From the NCBI GenBank assembly GCA_028821575.1, contig JAPPFW010000009.1, forward strand, positions 18,169 to 82,168: a DNA stretch of 64,000 nucleotides, in the 5' to 3' direction. The stretch is from a bacterium (GTDB taxonomy: Bacteria > Actinomycetota > Acidimicrobiia > Spongiisociales > Spongiisociaceae). Shown here one piece after another: positions 1-7,482 of this stretch (positions within the stretch are counted from its first letter, which is position 1; every line of letters begins with the position of its first letter). Position numbers and translations under genes: made by a program. The notes beneath the pieces are model-generated. The model was not told the origin of the DNA, did no database searches, and saw only the letters and a program-made list of their open reading frames with translations.

Positions 1-614
1 GCTGGATAGAACAGGGCGGGACCATTGCCGGCCAGGATCAGTTCAACAACAACGACGCTTCGATCGCGAGCCAGGTCACCAGGATCAACGCTCTTTCCGA
101 GCCGCCGGAGATCATCGCTCTCTGCTCCTTCCCGCCGGGAGGTGCGGTAGCCACGAAGCAACTACGTGACGGAGGCGTGGACGCCCCAATCGTAAGCAAC
201 AACGGATTCGACGGGGATTTCTGGTACAAGGACTCGATGCCGGACCTCACCGCTTTCTACTACACGTCGCCGGTCTCATTCTGGGGGGATGATCCGAGCC
301 CTGAAGTCGGGGAGTTCCTCCGCAAGTATCTCGATCGGCACGGACAGCCCCAAGCTGTCAGCGCGATCGGTGCGTACGCGGCGGTGTACGCGCTGGCCGA
401 AGCGATAGAAGAAGCGGGTACAACCGATGGCGAAGCCGTTACCGAGATACTTGAGCAGTTCGATGGAAGGAACGTCGGTGGCCTGAACGTCACGTTCTCA
501 TCCGACCTGCACATCGACAAGGACCGAGAGTTGCGGATCCTCGAACTCGATGCAGGGGCGCACCGGATCGTGTCGATTCGCTCCGCCAAGGTCCAACCAC
601 CACTGTTCGGGTAG
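1..614 (+). CDS. ABC transporter substrate-binding protein, type 1 (LivK-like), 5' end cut by the window edge
   Basis: The open frame enters from the left edge (first whole codon at 3) and stops with TAG at 612-614, so only the C-terminal ~203 residues are visible and no start can be given. The fragment reads as the second lobe of a type-1 periplasmic binding protein of the branched-chain amino acid/amide family: an SNNG segment followed by GDFWYKD, then a helix rich in YAAVYALAEAI and the late pattern TEILEQFDGRNVGGLNVTFSSD, where such proteins place their closing hinge strand. It would capture the solute outside the membrane. It converges on the livH-livMF-livG operon, which otherwise lacks a LivK gene, so it is the natural partner, but it is not cotranscribed with it. 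Ligand unknown. Confidence 0.8.
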   Translation, partial: WIEQGGTIAGQDQFNNNDASIASQVTRINALSEPPEIIALCSFPPGGAVATKQLRDGGVDAPIVSNNGFDGDFWYKDSMPDLTAFYYTSPVSFWGDDPSPEVGEFLRKYLDRHGQPQAVSAIGAYAAVYALAEAIEEAGTTDGEAVTEILEQFDGRNVGGLNVTFSSDLHIDKDRELRILELDAGAHRIVSIRSAKVQPPLFG

Positions 615-631
615 GGGACTCAGGACCATAC

Positions 632-672
632 GGGGTGAGCCCGGCGGGCTCTGGGGCCGCCGGGCTCACCCC
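632..672. terminator. Strong hairpin, probable bidirectional terminator
   Basis: Sixteen-base perfect inverted repeat: left arm 632-647 (GGGGTGAGCCCGGCGG), right arm 657-672, nine-base loop. It lies between two genes that end towards each other (stops at 614 and 754). There is no T-run on either side, so Rho-independent termination in the classical sense is inferred from position and stem strength. Confidence 0.75.
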
Positions 673-753
673 GGGTAGATGCGTGCACGCGGGGCGACGC
701 ACACCCCCGGAACGCTGCGTCCTGCCGTGTCGCCGCGCAGTAGAGTCGGACGG

Positions 754-1494
754 CTACGTTCCTTGCCCGGAAAGACCCGACCGAGCATGAGCGGCCTTGG
801 CTGCGGAGATGATCTCGTCAAGGGTCCCAAGGCGCTTGTGATAGTCCATGAAGTTGTCGACCCAACGCAGGAACCGGTATTGCCCGTTCGCGACCGCAGG
901 GTGCGAAGCGTCCCGGGATAGCACAACCAGGTCTCCGTTCGGTTCGGTGAGGTATTCGCATGCCTCAGGTACGTGGAGGCCTGCATCTACCAGCAGCCCG
1001 TCGGCCGACCCATCGATAACCCGAGTTGCTCCCTCGTCGTTGTCCGGCACCGGCACATAACGAGCCTTCGGGAACCGCTGCCTGATGATGTCTTCCTGCA
1101 GGGCACCCGCGACTGCGGCCAGCCGGCGCGCGCCCCGCAGCCAGGCCACCCCCCCTCCGGCCGACTCCCTGCGCACGAGCACGACACCCTCATACTCCAG
1201 GAGCACGCCATCGCTGAACATCACGGATAGGGCCCGGCTGGGAAGGTTGGTGTGCTTCATCAGGAGGTGGACCCTACCGTCTACGAGGGCATCGAGTTGG
1301 TCGTCCCACTCCAGGACGACGAACTCGACCTGGACTCCCAACTCCTCGGCCATGAGCCGCCCTACCCGGCCGACCACACCGTCAGGTTCTCCAGTGTCAG
1401 GATTGATGAACTGCTCGAATGTGAGGTCCCAACGGGCGGCCACCCGCAACTCACCCCGGCGGAGGATCTCTTCCAGGACGCAGTGGTCAGACAT
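754..1494 (-). CDS. Type-2 periplasmic-binding-fold protein (SBP_bac_3-like) without a signal peptide
   Basis: From ATG at 1494 the protein is about 246 residues and begins MSDHCVLEEILRRGELRV, the typical first strand of family-3 solute-binding proteins ('..RGxLRV'), followed by DPDTGEPDG..-like text and a hinge motif around GVVLVRRE. No hydrophobic leader or lipobox precedes it. A frame extension upstream to 1545 is possible but adds only a polar stretch, and ATG 1494 has a GGAGG-type ribosome site upstream. The gene overlaps the end of the preceding hydrolase by 8 bases, so the two are translationally coupled. A cytoplasmic ligand sensor or a cyclohexadienyl-dehydratase-like enzyme are alternatives to a transport role; substrate unknown. 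Confidence 0.7.
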   Translation of the reverse strand: MSDHCVLEEILRRGELRVAARWDLTFEQFINPDTGEPDGVVGRVGRLMAEELGVQVEFVVLEWDDQLDALVDGRVHLLMKHTNLPSRALSVMFSDGVLLEYEGVVLVRRESAGGGVAWLRGARRLAAVAGALQEDIIRQRFPKARYVPVPDNDEGATRVIDGSADGLLVDAGLHVPEACEYLTEPNGDLVVLSRDASHPAVANGQYRFLRWVDNFMDYHKRLGTLDEIISAAKAAHARSGLSGQGT

Positions 1495-2551
1495 GATCGG
1501 CGTTCTCCTCCCTCGGGTCTCGATCCATCCCGATGATGCAGACACACTCGCCTCCGTTACGGGTCGGGGTGGAGAAGATCATAAGAACCCATCCGGCCAG
1601 CGGGCTCTTCACCACGGTCCGCGGCAAGCCAAACCGGTCGAGGAAGGTTCCGAGCGGCGTCCCGTGCCTCACCCGCTGGCCGGGTTCCACATCCCGCACG
1701 AAGTAGCCGGCGGAGTCCGCCGTCACCACGTACATTCCGTAAACGTCGGTCTGCCGGTCGTTGAACACGGGTTCCCCCGGATACATGCCCATGTGCCTCA
1801 TGAAGTTGAGGAAGCCTCGCAACTCCAGATCCACCAGCTCCGGATCGAAGCGGCCGGCCCCTCCCACTTCGAGTTGGATGGACGGTATGCCGTGCAGTGA
1901 AGCGTGACCGATGTTGTTACGGGCTACTTTGAGGCCGGTCCACACGTTGCTTCCGTCCTCACTCGTACCGGAGAGTTCGTCGATGCCTGCACCCATGATG
2001 TTCCGGAATTCGATGTCGAAGAGAGAGGCGAGGCGGCGGCTGCTCTTGTCCGTCTCCGGGTTCCCGAGCTCGGGGACGACTACGTGGAGCGGTATCTCTT
2101 CGTAATGATCCCCACTGTGGAGATCCATGTAGGTCGAACTGCGCTCGATTATCTCGATCCCGATCGTCGCTGCGACCTGGGATCCGATCGAACCGAAGGG
2201 ATCTCCGGGGAACGACTGGTTTATGTTGACGCCGTCGATCGGAAGGTAGAAGGACATTCTCAACTCAAGGGCTCTCGGATTGGCGCACACCACCCCGATG
2301 AAATCCCCGCTGAGCTTCTCCACATCGATCGTGGACGCGAGTCTTGGAACCGCGACCTGTCCGGTGAACTCGCCTGCGTGGACTCCCGCGGTCATCGCCA
2401 ACGTGGGTCCCGGACTCTTGCCCCGAACTACCCATACAGGAACCGTGAGCGGTCCGGCCACCGTCTCCGCTACGACGAGGTCACACGTGTAGCGCTCGGG
2501 ACGCGAGGCGGGAACCTCATCAAGCGATTCCAGGACACCAAGGTCTCTCAT
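1487..2551 (-). CDS. Succinylglutamate desuccinylase/aspartoacylase family (M14-like) zinc deacylase
   Basis: 354 residues. The zinc site of the family is visible: GVHAGE near residue 57-62 (His and Glu ligands), DLHSGD near 144-149 (second His), and a later Glu in IQLEVGG that fits the catalytic base. The C-terminal ~100 residues form the beta-barrel seen in AstE/AspA proteins (YFVRDVEPGQRVRHGTPLG). Members remove acyl groups from N-acyl amino acids or related compounds; ectoine-pathway DoeB belongs to the same superfamily. It lies 103 bases downstream of livG on the same strand and overlaps the next gene, suggesting hydrolysis of an imported N-acylated solute. That link is inference from context; the substrate cannot be read from the sequence. 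Confidence 0.85.
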   Translation of the reverse strand: MRDLGVLESLDEVPASRPERYTCDLVVAETVAGPLTVPVWVVRGKSPGPTLAMTAGVHAGEFTGQVAVPRLASTIDVEKLSGDFIGVVCANPRALELRMSFYLPIDGVNINQSFPGDPFGSIGSQVAATIGIEIIERSSTYMDLHSGDHYEEIPLHVVVPELGNPETDKSSRRLASLFDIEFRNIMGAGIDELSGTSEDGSNVWTGLKVARNNIGHASLHGIPSIQLEVGGAGRFDPELVDLELRGFLNFMRHMGMYPGEPVFNDRQTDVYGMYVVTADSAGYFVRDVEPGQRVRHGTPLGTFLDRFGLPRTVVKSPLAGWVLMIFSTPTRNGGECVCIIGMDRDPREENADHV

Positions 2552-2654
2552 TGCGTTCTCCCCTCGATCAAAGCCCTTCCTATGCCGTGTTCAGCAGGCA
2601 GATCCGGTCTCCGCTCGGTCCGGCGGTCGGAGGTGACGGCGGTCGCCGCGACCG

Positions 2655-3410
2655 TCATTGTGCACCCAGGTAGGCGGCGATGACGTCGCTATTGGTTCTA
2701 ACCTCGTCGGGACTACCGATCGTCAAGGTCCTGCCGTGGTCGAGTACCTGTACGGTGTCGCAGACCTGCATGACCACTTGCATATCGTGCTCTATCAGGA
2801 CGATACCGATGTTCCAACGGCGCCGGGCCTCGTCGATGAGGCGCGCTAGATCCGAACTCTCCGCGTCGTTCAGACCTGCCGCCGGCTCATCGAGGAGCAG
2901 GTAGTCGGGTTGGGCGGCCAGAGCCCGGAGGAACCCGATCCTCCGCTCGTCCCCCAACGGAAGGGTCGAGGCGCGCCTGTCTGCCTTGTCGGCGAGCCCC
3001 AGTGATTCGAGCAACTCGCCAGCCGCACTGCGGGCCTGACGCTGGCTCATCCGGTTGCGGGCCAGAGCCCCGAGCTGGATGTTCTCGGAAGCTGTCAGTT
3101 CGCCGAACACGCGCATGCCTTGGAACGTGCGGACGAGACCCGCACGAGCGATGTGGTGTGGGGAGAGACCCGTGAGGTCCTTGCCCTCCAGCGTGACCGT
3201 ACCCGCCTCGGACACCTGGAACCCGCTCATGACATTGACCAGGGTCGTCTTGCCGGCTCCGTTCGGTCCGATCAGTCCCAGGATGTGGCCCCGGCCGACG
3301 CGCAGGTCCACGCGGTCGAGCGCTTGGAGACCTTCAAACCTGACCGAGACCCCACGAGAGACCAGGCCCGCGTCGTGCGTCCCTCCACTGAGGAACGGTC
3401 CTGCGGTCAT
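2655..3410 (-). CDS. livG: Branched-chain amino acid type ABC transporter ATP-binding protein LivG
   Basis: 251 residues with Walker A GPNGAGKTT (about residues 49-57), Q-loop in RTFQGM, the LivG-type degenerate signature LPLGDERRIG, Walker B YLLLDEPAAGLN and the H-loop IEHDM. This is one of two ATPase subunits energising a LivHM-type permease. Its ATG overlaps the stop of the preceding livM-livF fusion by four bases (3407-3410), so synthesis is coupled to the permease. The partner ATPase LivF is fused to LivM rather than encoded separately. Substrate class (branched-chain amino acids, amides, urea or others) cannot be fixed from the ATPase. Confidence 0.93.
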   Translation of the reverse strand: MTAGPFLSGGTHDAGLVSRGVSVRFEGLQALDRVDLRVGRGHILGLIGPNGAGKTTLVNVMSGFQVSEAGTVTLEGKDLTGLSPHHIARAGLVRTFQGMRVFGELTASENIQLGALARNRMSQRQARSAAGELLESLGLADKADRRASTLPLGDERRIGFLRALAAQPDYLLLDEPAAGLNDAESSDLARLIDEARRRWNIGIVLIEHDMQVVMQVCDTVQVLDHGRTLTIGSPDEVRTNSDVIAAYLGAQ

Positions 3411-5320
3411 GAGCCATCGTCCAGTCCGGGAAGGCCCCCCAAGTAGGCATCGGCGAGATCCCGATCGGCGCGCAAGCGGTCACTGGATCCGTGCCCGACG
3501 ATCCTCCCGGTCTGGAGCACGTACCCTCTATCAGCGAGTTCCAACGCCAACTCCGCGTTCTGCTCGACTATCAGCATGGTGACCCCCTCCCTCTTGAGGT
3601 CACCGAGGATGCCGAAGACCGTCGCTGTGAGGACCGGTGCCAGCCCCAACGAGGGTTCATCAAGGAGAAGCAGGCGGGGACGCGCCATCAGTGCCCGGGC
3701 TACCGCCAGTTGCTGCTGCTCGCCACCGGATAGTGTGCCGGCGCTGCCGCGGTAGTAACGCCTCAGAACCGGGAAGCGGTCCAGGATTGACTCGAGATCA
3801 GCCTCGATGCCCTCCTTCGATCGCCGCGCAGCTGCTCCGAGGCGAAGGTTCTCGGCAACCGTGAGGCTTCCGAGTATCCGCCGGCCTTCCGGAACGAGGC
3901 CGATACCGGATCGGGCGACCCGGTCCGGAGCCATGCCGAGGATGCTCCGCCCGTCGAGGAGTATGTCTCCTCCGGTCACGTGCAGGAAGCCCAGTATCGC
4001 CCTGAGTATCGTGGTCTTCCCGGCGCCGTTGGGTCCGAGCAGGGCAACGACCTCACCGCTGTCCACCGAGAGTTCGATTCCTCGGATTGCTTTGAGTTCC
4101 CCGTAACCACCCGACAGTTGCGAGACCGCCAGCAGGGGACCGGAGTCACCGGTTGTCGCGGTTGTCGAACCGGTGGACGAGGGGCGGGAGGATCCGTGGG
4201 GACGGACCCAGTCGCCGACCGACTGCCAGACCGGCCGTGCAGCCACGCGAACATCGCCGCGTGCCGGCTCGGCGCTCGATCCGATCCTGAGTCTCGCCTT
4301 GACCCACGCGCTCATGCGGGCGACGGTGTTCCAGGTGAGCTCCACACCGTTCGTTATACCGCGGGGCCGGATAAGGAGCACCACGACCAGTACCACTGCC
4401 ACCCCTACCTGTTGGAGGCCGCGGACGGGCGGAACCCGGATGATGCCGAGTGCTATGCCGTCCTCCACCTGCCGAAGCAGGAGGCTGAGCAGGGACAGGA
4501 GAACGGCCCCTGTGAACGCACCGGTGAGGCTGAGCCGTCCCCCGACTACCAGCATTGCAATAGCCAGGAAGGTGGCGGAAACGAAGAAAGCAGACGGGTT
4601 GAAGGTGCCGAAGGCCAGGGCGAACAGTCCCCCGGCCACCCCCGTGACGGCTGCGCTCAGCACGAATGAGACGAGCCGTTCCCAGGAAATACCTATCCCC
4701 AGAGCGCGGGCTGCGTCCTCGTCATCGCGCGAACCGCGCAGGCGCAGGCAGAGACGGGTCTGCTGGAAGAGCCACGCCGTGACAATCGCCAGGATCGCCC
4801 AAGCGGCTGTGCTGGGCAAGGTTGCAGCCCGCGGTACTCCGGCCAGTCCCGTGGACCCGCCGGTCACGGACTCCCAGTTGGATGCGACGTTGAAGGTGAT
4901 GTTCAGGAAGGCGAAGGTACCCAGCGAGGCCACGATTCCAGACAGTTGCATAAGGGGGGTTCCGATCAGAACGGCTACCAGCGCAGCGACAAGCGCTCCT
5001 ACCGCAACAGCTAGGTGAGCGGGAAGGGTGATCCCCGGAAGGGACGGAAAGAGCGCCGACTTTGTGGACTCGGGAATCACGAGGATGGCGGTCGCATAAG
5101 CCCCGATGGCCATGAACCCTATGTGCCCGAAGGAGAAGACTCCGGAGTTACCGATGAAGACATACATGCCCACAACAAGAATCGCGCTGATCAGAGCGCT
5201 CAGCACCGAAGTGCGCACGGCGTTGGATGCTACGGCTCCGTACCCTGCCAGGAGAACCACCCCTGCACTTAGAACCAGGGGCGCAAAGTGTGCTCGCGCA
5301 ACCAGCGCCGTGCGTCTCAT
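3407..5320 (-). CDS. livM-livF: Fused LivM permease - LivF ATPase
   Basis: 637 residues uniting two normally separate subunits. Residues ~1-325 are a LivM-type permease with about eight to ten membrane segments and the family loop GHIGFMAIGAYA and GLAGVPR. Residues ~326-395 are a polar, Ser/Thr/Pro-rich linker. Residues ~396-637 are a LivF-type ATPase with Walker A GPNGAGKTT (429-437), signature LSGGEQQQ (530-537), Walker B LLLLDEPSLGL and the LivF-typical VEQN at the switch. No stop or frameshift separates the halves and the linker reads cleanly, so this is a true fusion. It sits between livH (3-base gap) and livG (4-base overlap). Confidence 0.93.
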   Translation of the reverse strand: MRRTALVARAHFAPLVLSAGVVLLAGYGAVASNAVRTSVLSALISAILVVGMYVFIGNSGVFSFGHIGFMAIGAYATAILVIPESTKSALFPSLPGITLPAHLAVAVGALVAALVAVLIGTPLMQLSGIVASLGTFAFLNITFNVASNWESVTGGSTGLAGVPRAATLPSTAAWAILAIVTAWLFQQTRLCLRLRGSRDDEDAARALGIGISWERLVSFVLSAAVTGVAGGLFALAFGTFNPSAFFVSATFLAIAMLVVGGRLSLTGAFTGAVLLSLLSLLLRQVEDGIALGIIRVPPVRGLQQVGVAVVLVVVLLIRPRGITNGVELTWNTVARMSAWVKARLRIGSSAEPARGDVRVAARPVWQSVGDWVRPHGSSRPSSTGSTTATTGDSGPLLAVSQLSGGYGELKAIRGIELSVDSGEVVALLGPNGAGKTTILRAILGFLHVTGGDILLDGRSILGMAPDRVARSGIGLVPEGRRILGSLTVAENLRLGAAARRSKEGIEADLESILDRFPVLRRYYRGSAGTLSGGEQQQLAVARALMARPRLLLLDEPSLGLAPVLTATVFGILGDLKREGVTMLIVEQNAELALELADRGYVLQTGRIVGHGSSDRLRADRDLADAYLGGLPGLDDGS

Positions 5321-5323
5321 TGG

Positions 5324-6208
5324 CTAAACGGTACGGTTCTGGAGTCGGGCACCCATTATGCCGTCCGGCTTAGCTACGAGGATGATCACGACGACAAGAA
5401 ACACCAGAGCATCTCTGAAAGACCGGAGTCCGAGCGGAAGTCCGGCCTGAAGGGCTACCGAGGTCGCCCCGAGCAGGTACGCGCCGAGAACCGATCCGGG
5501 CAGGCTGCCCAGTCCTCCGATGATCACCGCGATGAAGGCGGCCAGTACCGGCGTCAGACCGATTGCGGGATGGACAAGACCGGTCTGAGCCGAGAAGAGA
5601 ATCGCCCCAACCCCGGCTAGGACACCGCTGATCGCGAAGGCCCCGGCGATCACCCGGTTTGCGTTTATGCCCAGGATGCGCGCCACGAAGAAGTCCTCAG
5701 CCGCTGCCCTCATCTGGAGTCCGAACACTGTACGGCTGAGAAACATAACCAGCGACAGCAACAGCACCGCCGTCACTCCGATGGAGACGAGGTCCAACCG
5801 GCGGACAGCGATGTCACCGATGACTATCCGGCCTCGTAAGCCTTCGAGAATACCGACGCTGCGCGGAAGCGCGCCCACCGTTACGACCGCAAGGCTCTGC
5901 AGGAAGAAGCTCACCGCGAAGGACGTCACGAGAAGCGTCTCGATCGCCGCACCCCGAACACGACGGAAGGCAACCCGCTCGGTGGCGAGCGCCAGAAGCA
6001 CCACGATGAACACTGCCGCGCCGATACGTATTGCGGTGTTCGGGACGGTGATGAACACCAGCACGTAGCCACCTGCCATTACGAGTTCGCCATGAGCGAA
6101 GTTGATCAAACTCATCACGCCGAAAAGCAACCCAACCCCTAACGCGAAGAGCGCGTAGACACTCCCTAGGCTGAGCGCGTCAAGAACAAGTTGCACAAGA
6201 TCAGCCAT
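5324..6208 (-). CDS. livH: Branched-chain amino acid type ABC transporter permease LivH
   Basis: 294 residues, almost wholly hydrophobic, with the LivH opening LVLDALSLGSVYALFALGVG, the INFAHGELVMAGGY motif after the second membrane segment and the coupling region RAAAEDFFVARILGIN that contacts an ATPase. It would pair with the LivM half of the downstream fusion to form the membrane channel. It is the first gene of the minus-strand operon; ATG 6208 is preceded by GGTGAG as a ribosome site. The promoter must lie in the AT-richer 6210-6350 spacer, but no convincing -35/-10 pair was found. Confidence 0.92.
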   Translation of the reverse strand: MADLVQLVLDALSLGSVYALFALGVGLLFGVMSLINFAHGELVMAGGYVLVFITVPNTAIRIGAAVFIVVLLALATERVAFRRVRGAAIETLLVTSFAVSFFLQSLAVVTVGALPRSVGILEGLRGRIVIGDIAVRRLDLVSIGVTAVLLLSLVMFLSRTVFGLQMRAAAEDFFVARILGINANRVIAGAFAISGVLAGVGAILFSAQTGLVHPAIGLTPVLAAFIAVIIGGLGSLPGSVLGAYLLGATSVALQAGLPLGLRSFRDALVFLVVVIILVAKPDGIMGARLQNRTV

Positions 6209-6350
6209 GGCTCACCAACGATTGGCAACGTGGGAAACCATACGGGGCCAAAACCTACCATACGGAGGCGCGGGATCTCTCTGACTTTGCCGACGTCACG
6301 CGGCTAAAGGGAGGTTTGCAGCCTCATTGGTGTCTGGCAGAAGAAGTATA

Positions 6351-6960
6351 TTAAGTTTGTCTACAGTGTAGTAGGGGTCTTAGTCTCGAGAGGTCTTAGT
6401 TACAAAGATGGTACCCTAGACGGCGGCTCTTGTCGATAATCAGATTGAGTGCTTCGGTAGGTCCGTTGGTAGCGCCCGTACGGTGATAGTTGGGCGTCCC
6501 TTCCTTTCGGGTCCGCAGCGACCACGACAGCCGATTCGGCTCCAGGCACACCAACTTCGTTGGCCCAGGCGCGGAACGCTTGAAGCCGCTTCCGAGCGGC
6601 TTGGAGGCTCGGCGGCGCACCCGGCCCGGAGGGGTTCTTTGGCCAACATGCCCAGGCGACTCGTCGTAGAGGTCACGTTCGGGGTGTGCCGAGGGCGGCC
6701 CGGATGTCCGATTACGTCCGGGCCGGTGCATTGAAGGACTTGAGTTACGACCTGGTACCCCAACCGGATCATGTGCAAAGGGGTCCACGTCACCGGAGGC
6801 CGGGCCAGAAGACCAACTCCCGCGTTTCAGGGTAGCGGCGGCACTGGGTGAACTGTCGGGGAAGGCCCGTGTAGTCACCGGTCGAGACAGCTTCAACCAA
6901 CTGTGTAACATCGAACCGATGCCCTCGATCACACCCATTCACCCAGACGAGCGGGTAGCG
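6351..6960 (-). pseudogene. Decayed ISL3-family transposase, 3' part
   Basis: Reading the minus strand, the segment before 6396 gives NYHRTGATNGPTEALNLII, a close match to the ISL3 transposase signature (HRTGxSNGPTEAxN), then, across an in-frame stop at 6396-6398, DLSRLRPLLHCR, the decayed form of the family's closing NYRLRLLLHC. A different frame (about 6560-6780) carries PLHMIRLGYQVV, matching the conserved DPFHVxRL block, and GHPGRPR matching GHRGR. A third frame near 6800-6900 has AVSTGDYTGLPRQFTQ, plausibly the EAVSxDM block. At least two frameshifts and one stop separate these pieces, so no functional transposase is made. The left limit (6351) is a frame stop; the right limit is approximate. 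Terminal inverted repeats were not identified. Confidence 0.82.
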
Positions 6961-7405
6961 TAACCCATATGAGCAGAGTCCGCCCCCATGGGCGCCCACC
7001 CCCCACATATCCCGCCGGTCGCCGGTGCGCCACCGAGAACTGCACGGCGCGCCTGTCCATTTACAACCCGACCGACCACTGCCGCCTCCACTCCCCACTC
7101 CGCTACCCGCTGAAACGGAACCGCCGAGGCTGGTAAGGCCATCGCCGCGTAACCGCTGTCGGCGGCGGGTCGAGGCCACGAGTCCTCTCAGAAGTCGGGG
7201 GTTGCGAGGCGAGCACTCGGTCGGTGACGTACGGGCTTCGCTACGAGACTTGCAGCTGGAACGATCAGTCTCTGTTTCCACTCCAAACGGCATTCCTACT
7301 GCGGGCTTCGTCCGGTGATGGGAGCGGAGTAGTGGGGGCCTTCGAACAGCCGGGATCATGCCGGCTGCTCGCCGGATGACGCGGGATTAGCCGGGCCGCC
7401 GGCGT
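6961..7405. other. Spacer with no supported gene
   Basis: Short frames occur on both strands, but none has a recognisable motif, ribosome site or consistent third-position composition. It may be the more decayed 5' half of the ISL3 element to its left, but I could not align it. Confidence 0.4.
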
Positions 7406-7471
7406 TAGCATCGCTGAGTCATGATCGGTGGATCCACGAGCGTCAGCCACCGCCCGGCGGGAGCCCGGTAG
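7406..7471 (+). promoter_or_regulatory. Possible promoter and 16-codon upstream reading frame ahead of the MMPL gene
   Basis: A -10-like TAGCAT (7406-7411) lies 9 bases before an ATG at 7421 that opens a 16-codon frame ending TAG at 7469-7471, 11 bases before the GTG of the MMPL gene. The layout would suit a leaderless upstream peptide that controls the exporter. No conserved peptide motif is visible, so this is tentative. Confidence 0.3.
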
Positions 7472-7482
7472 GGACTCCGGTA

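Noticed and set aside
1085-1900. 271-residue plus-strand frame
   Set aside because: Antisense shadow of the M14 deacylase and binding-fold genes; Ser/Thr/Arg-rich with no motif.
6790-7359. 189-residue minus-strand frame as an intact gene
   Set aside because: Only its 3' third resembles ISL3 transposase text; the rest has no recognisable content and no ribosome site.
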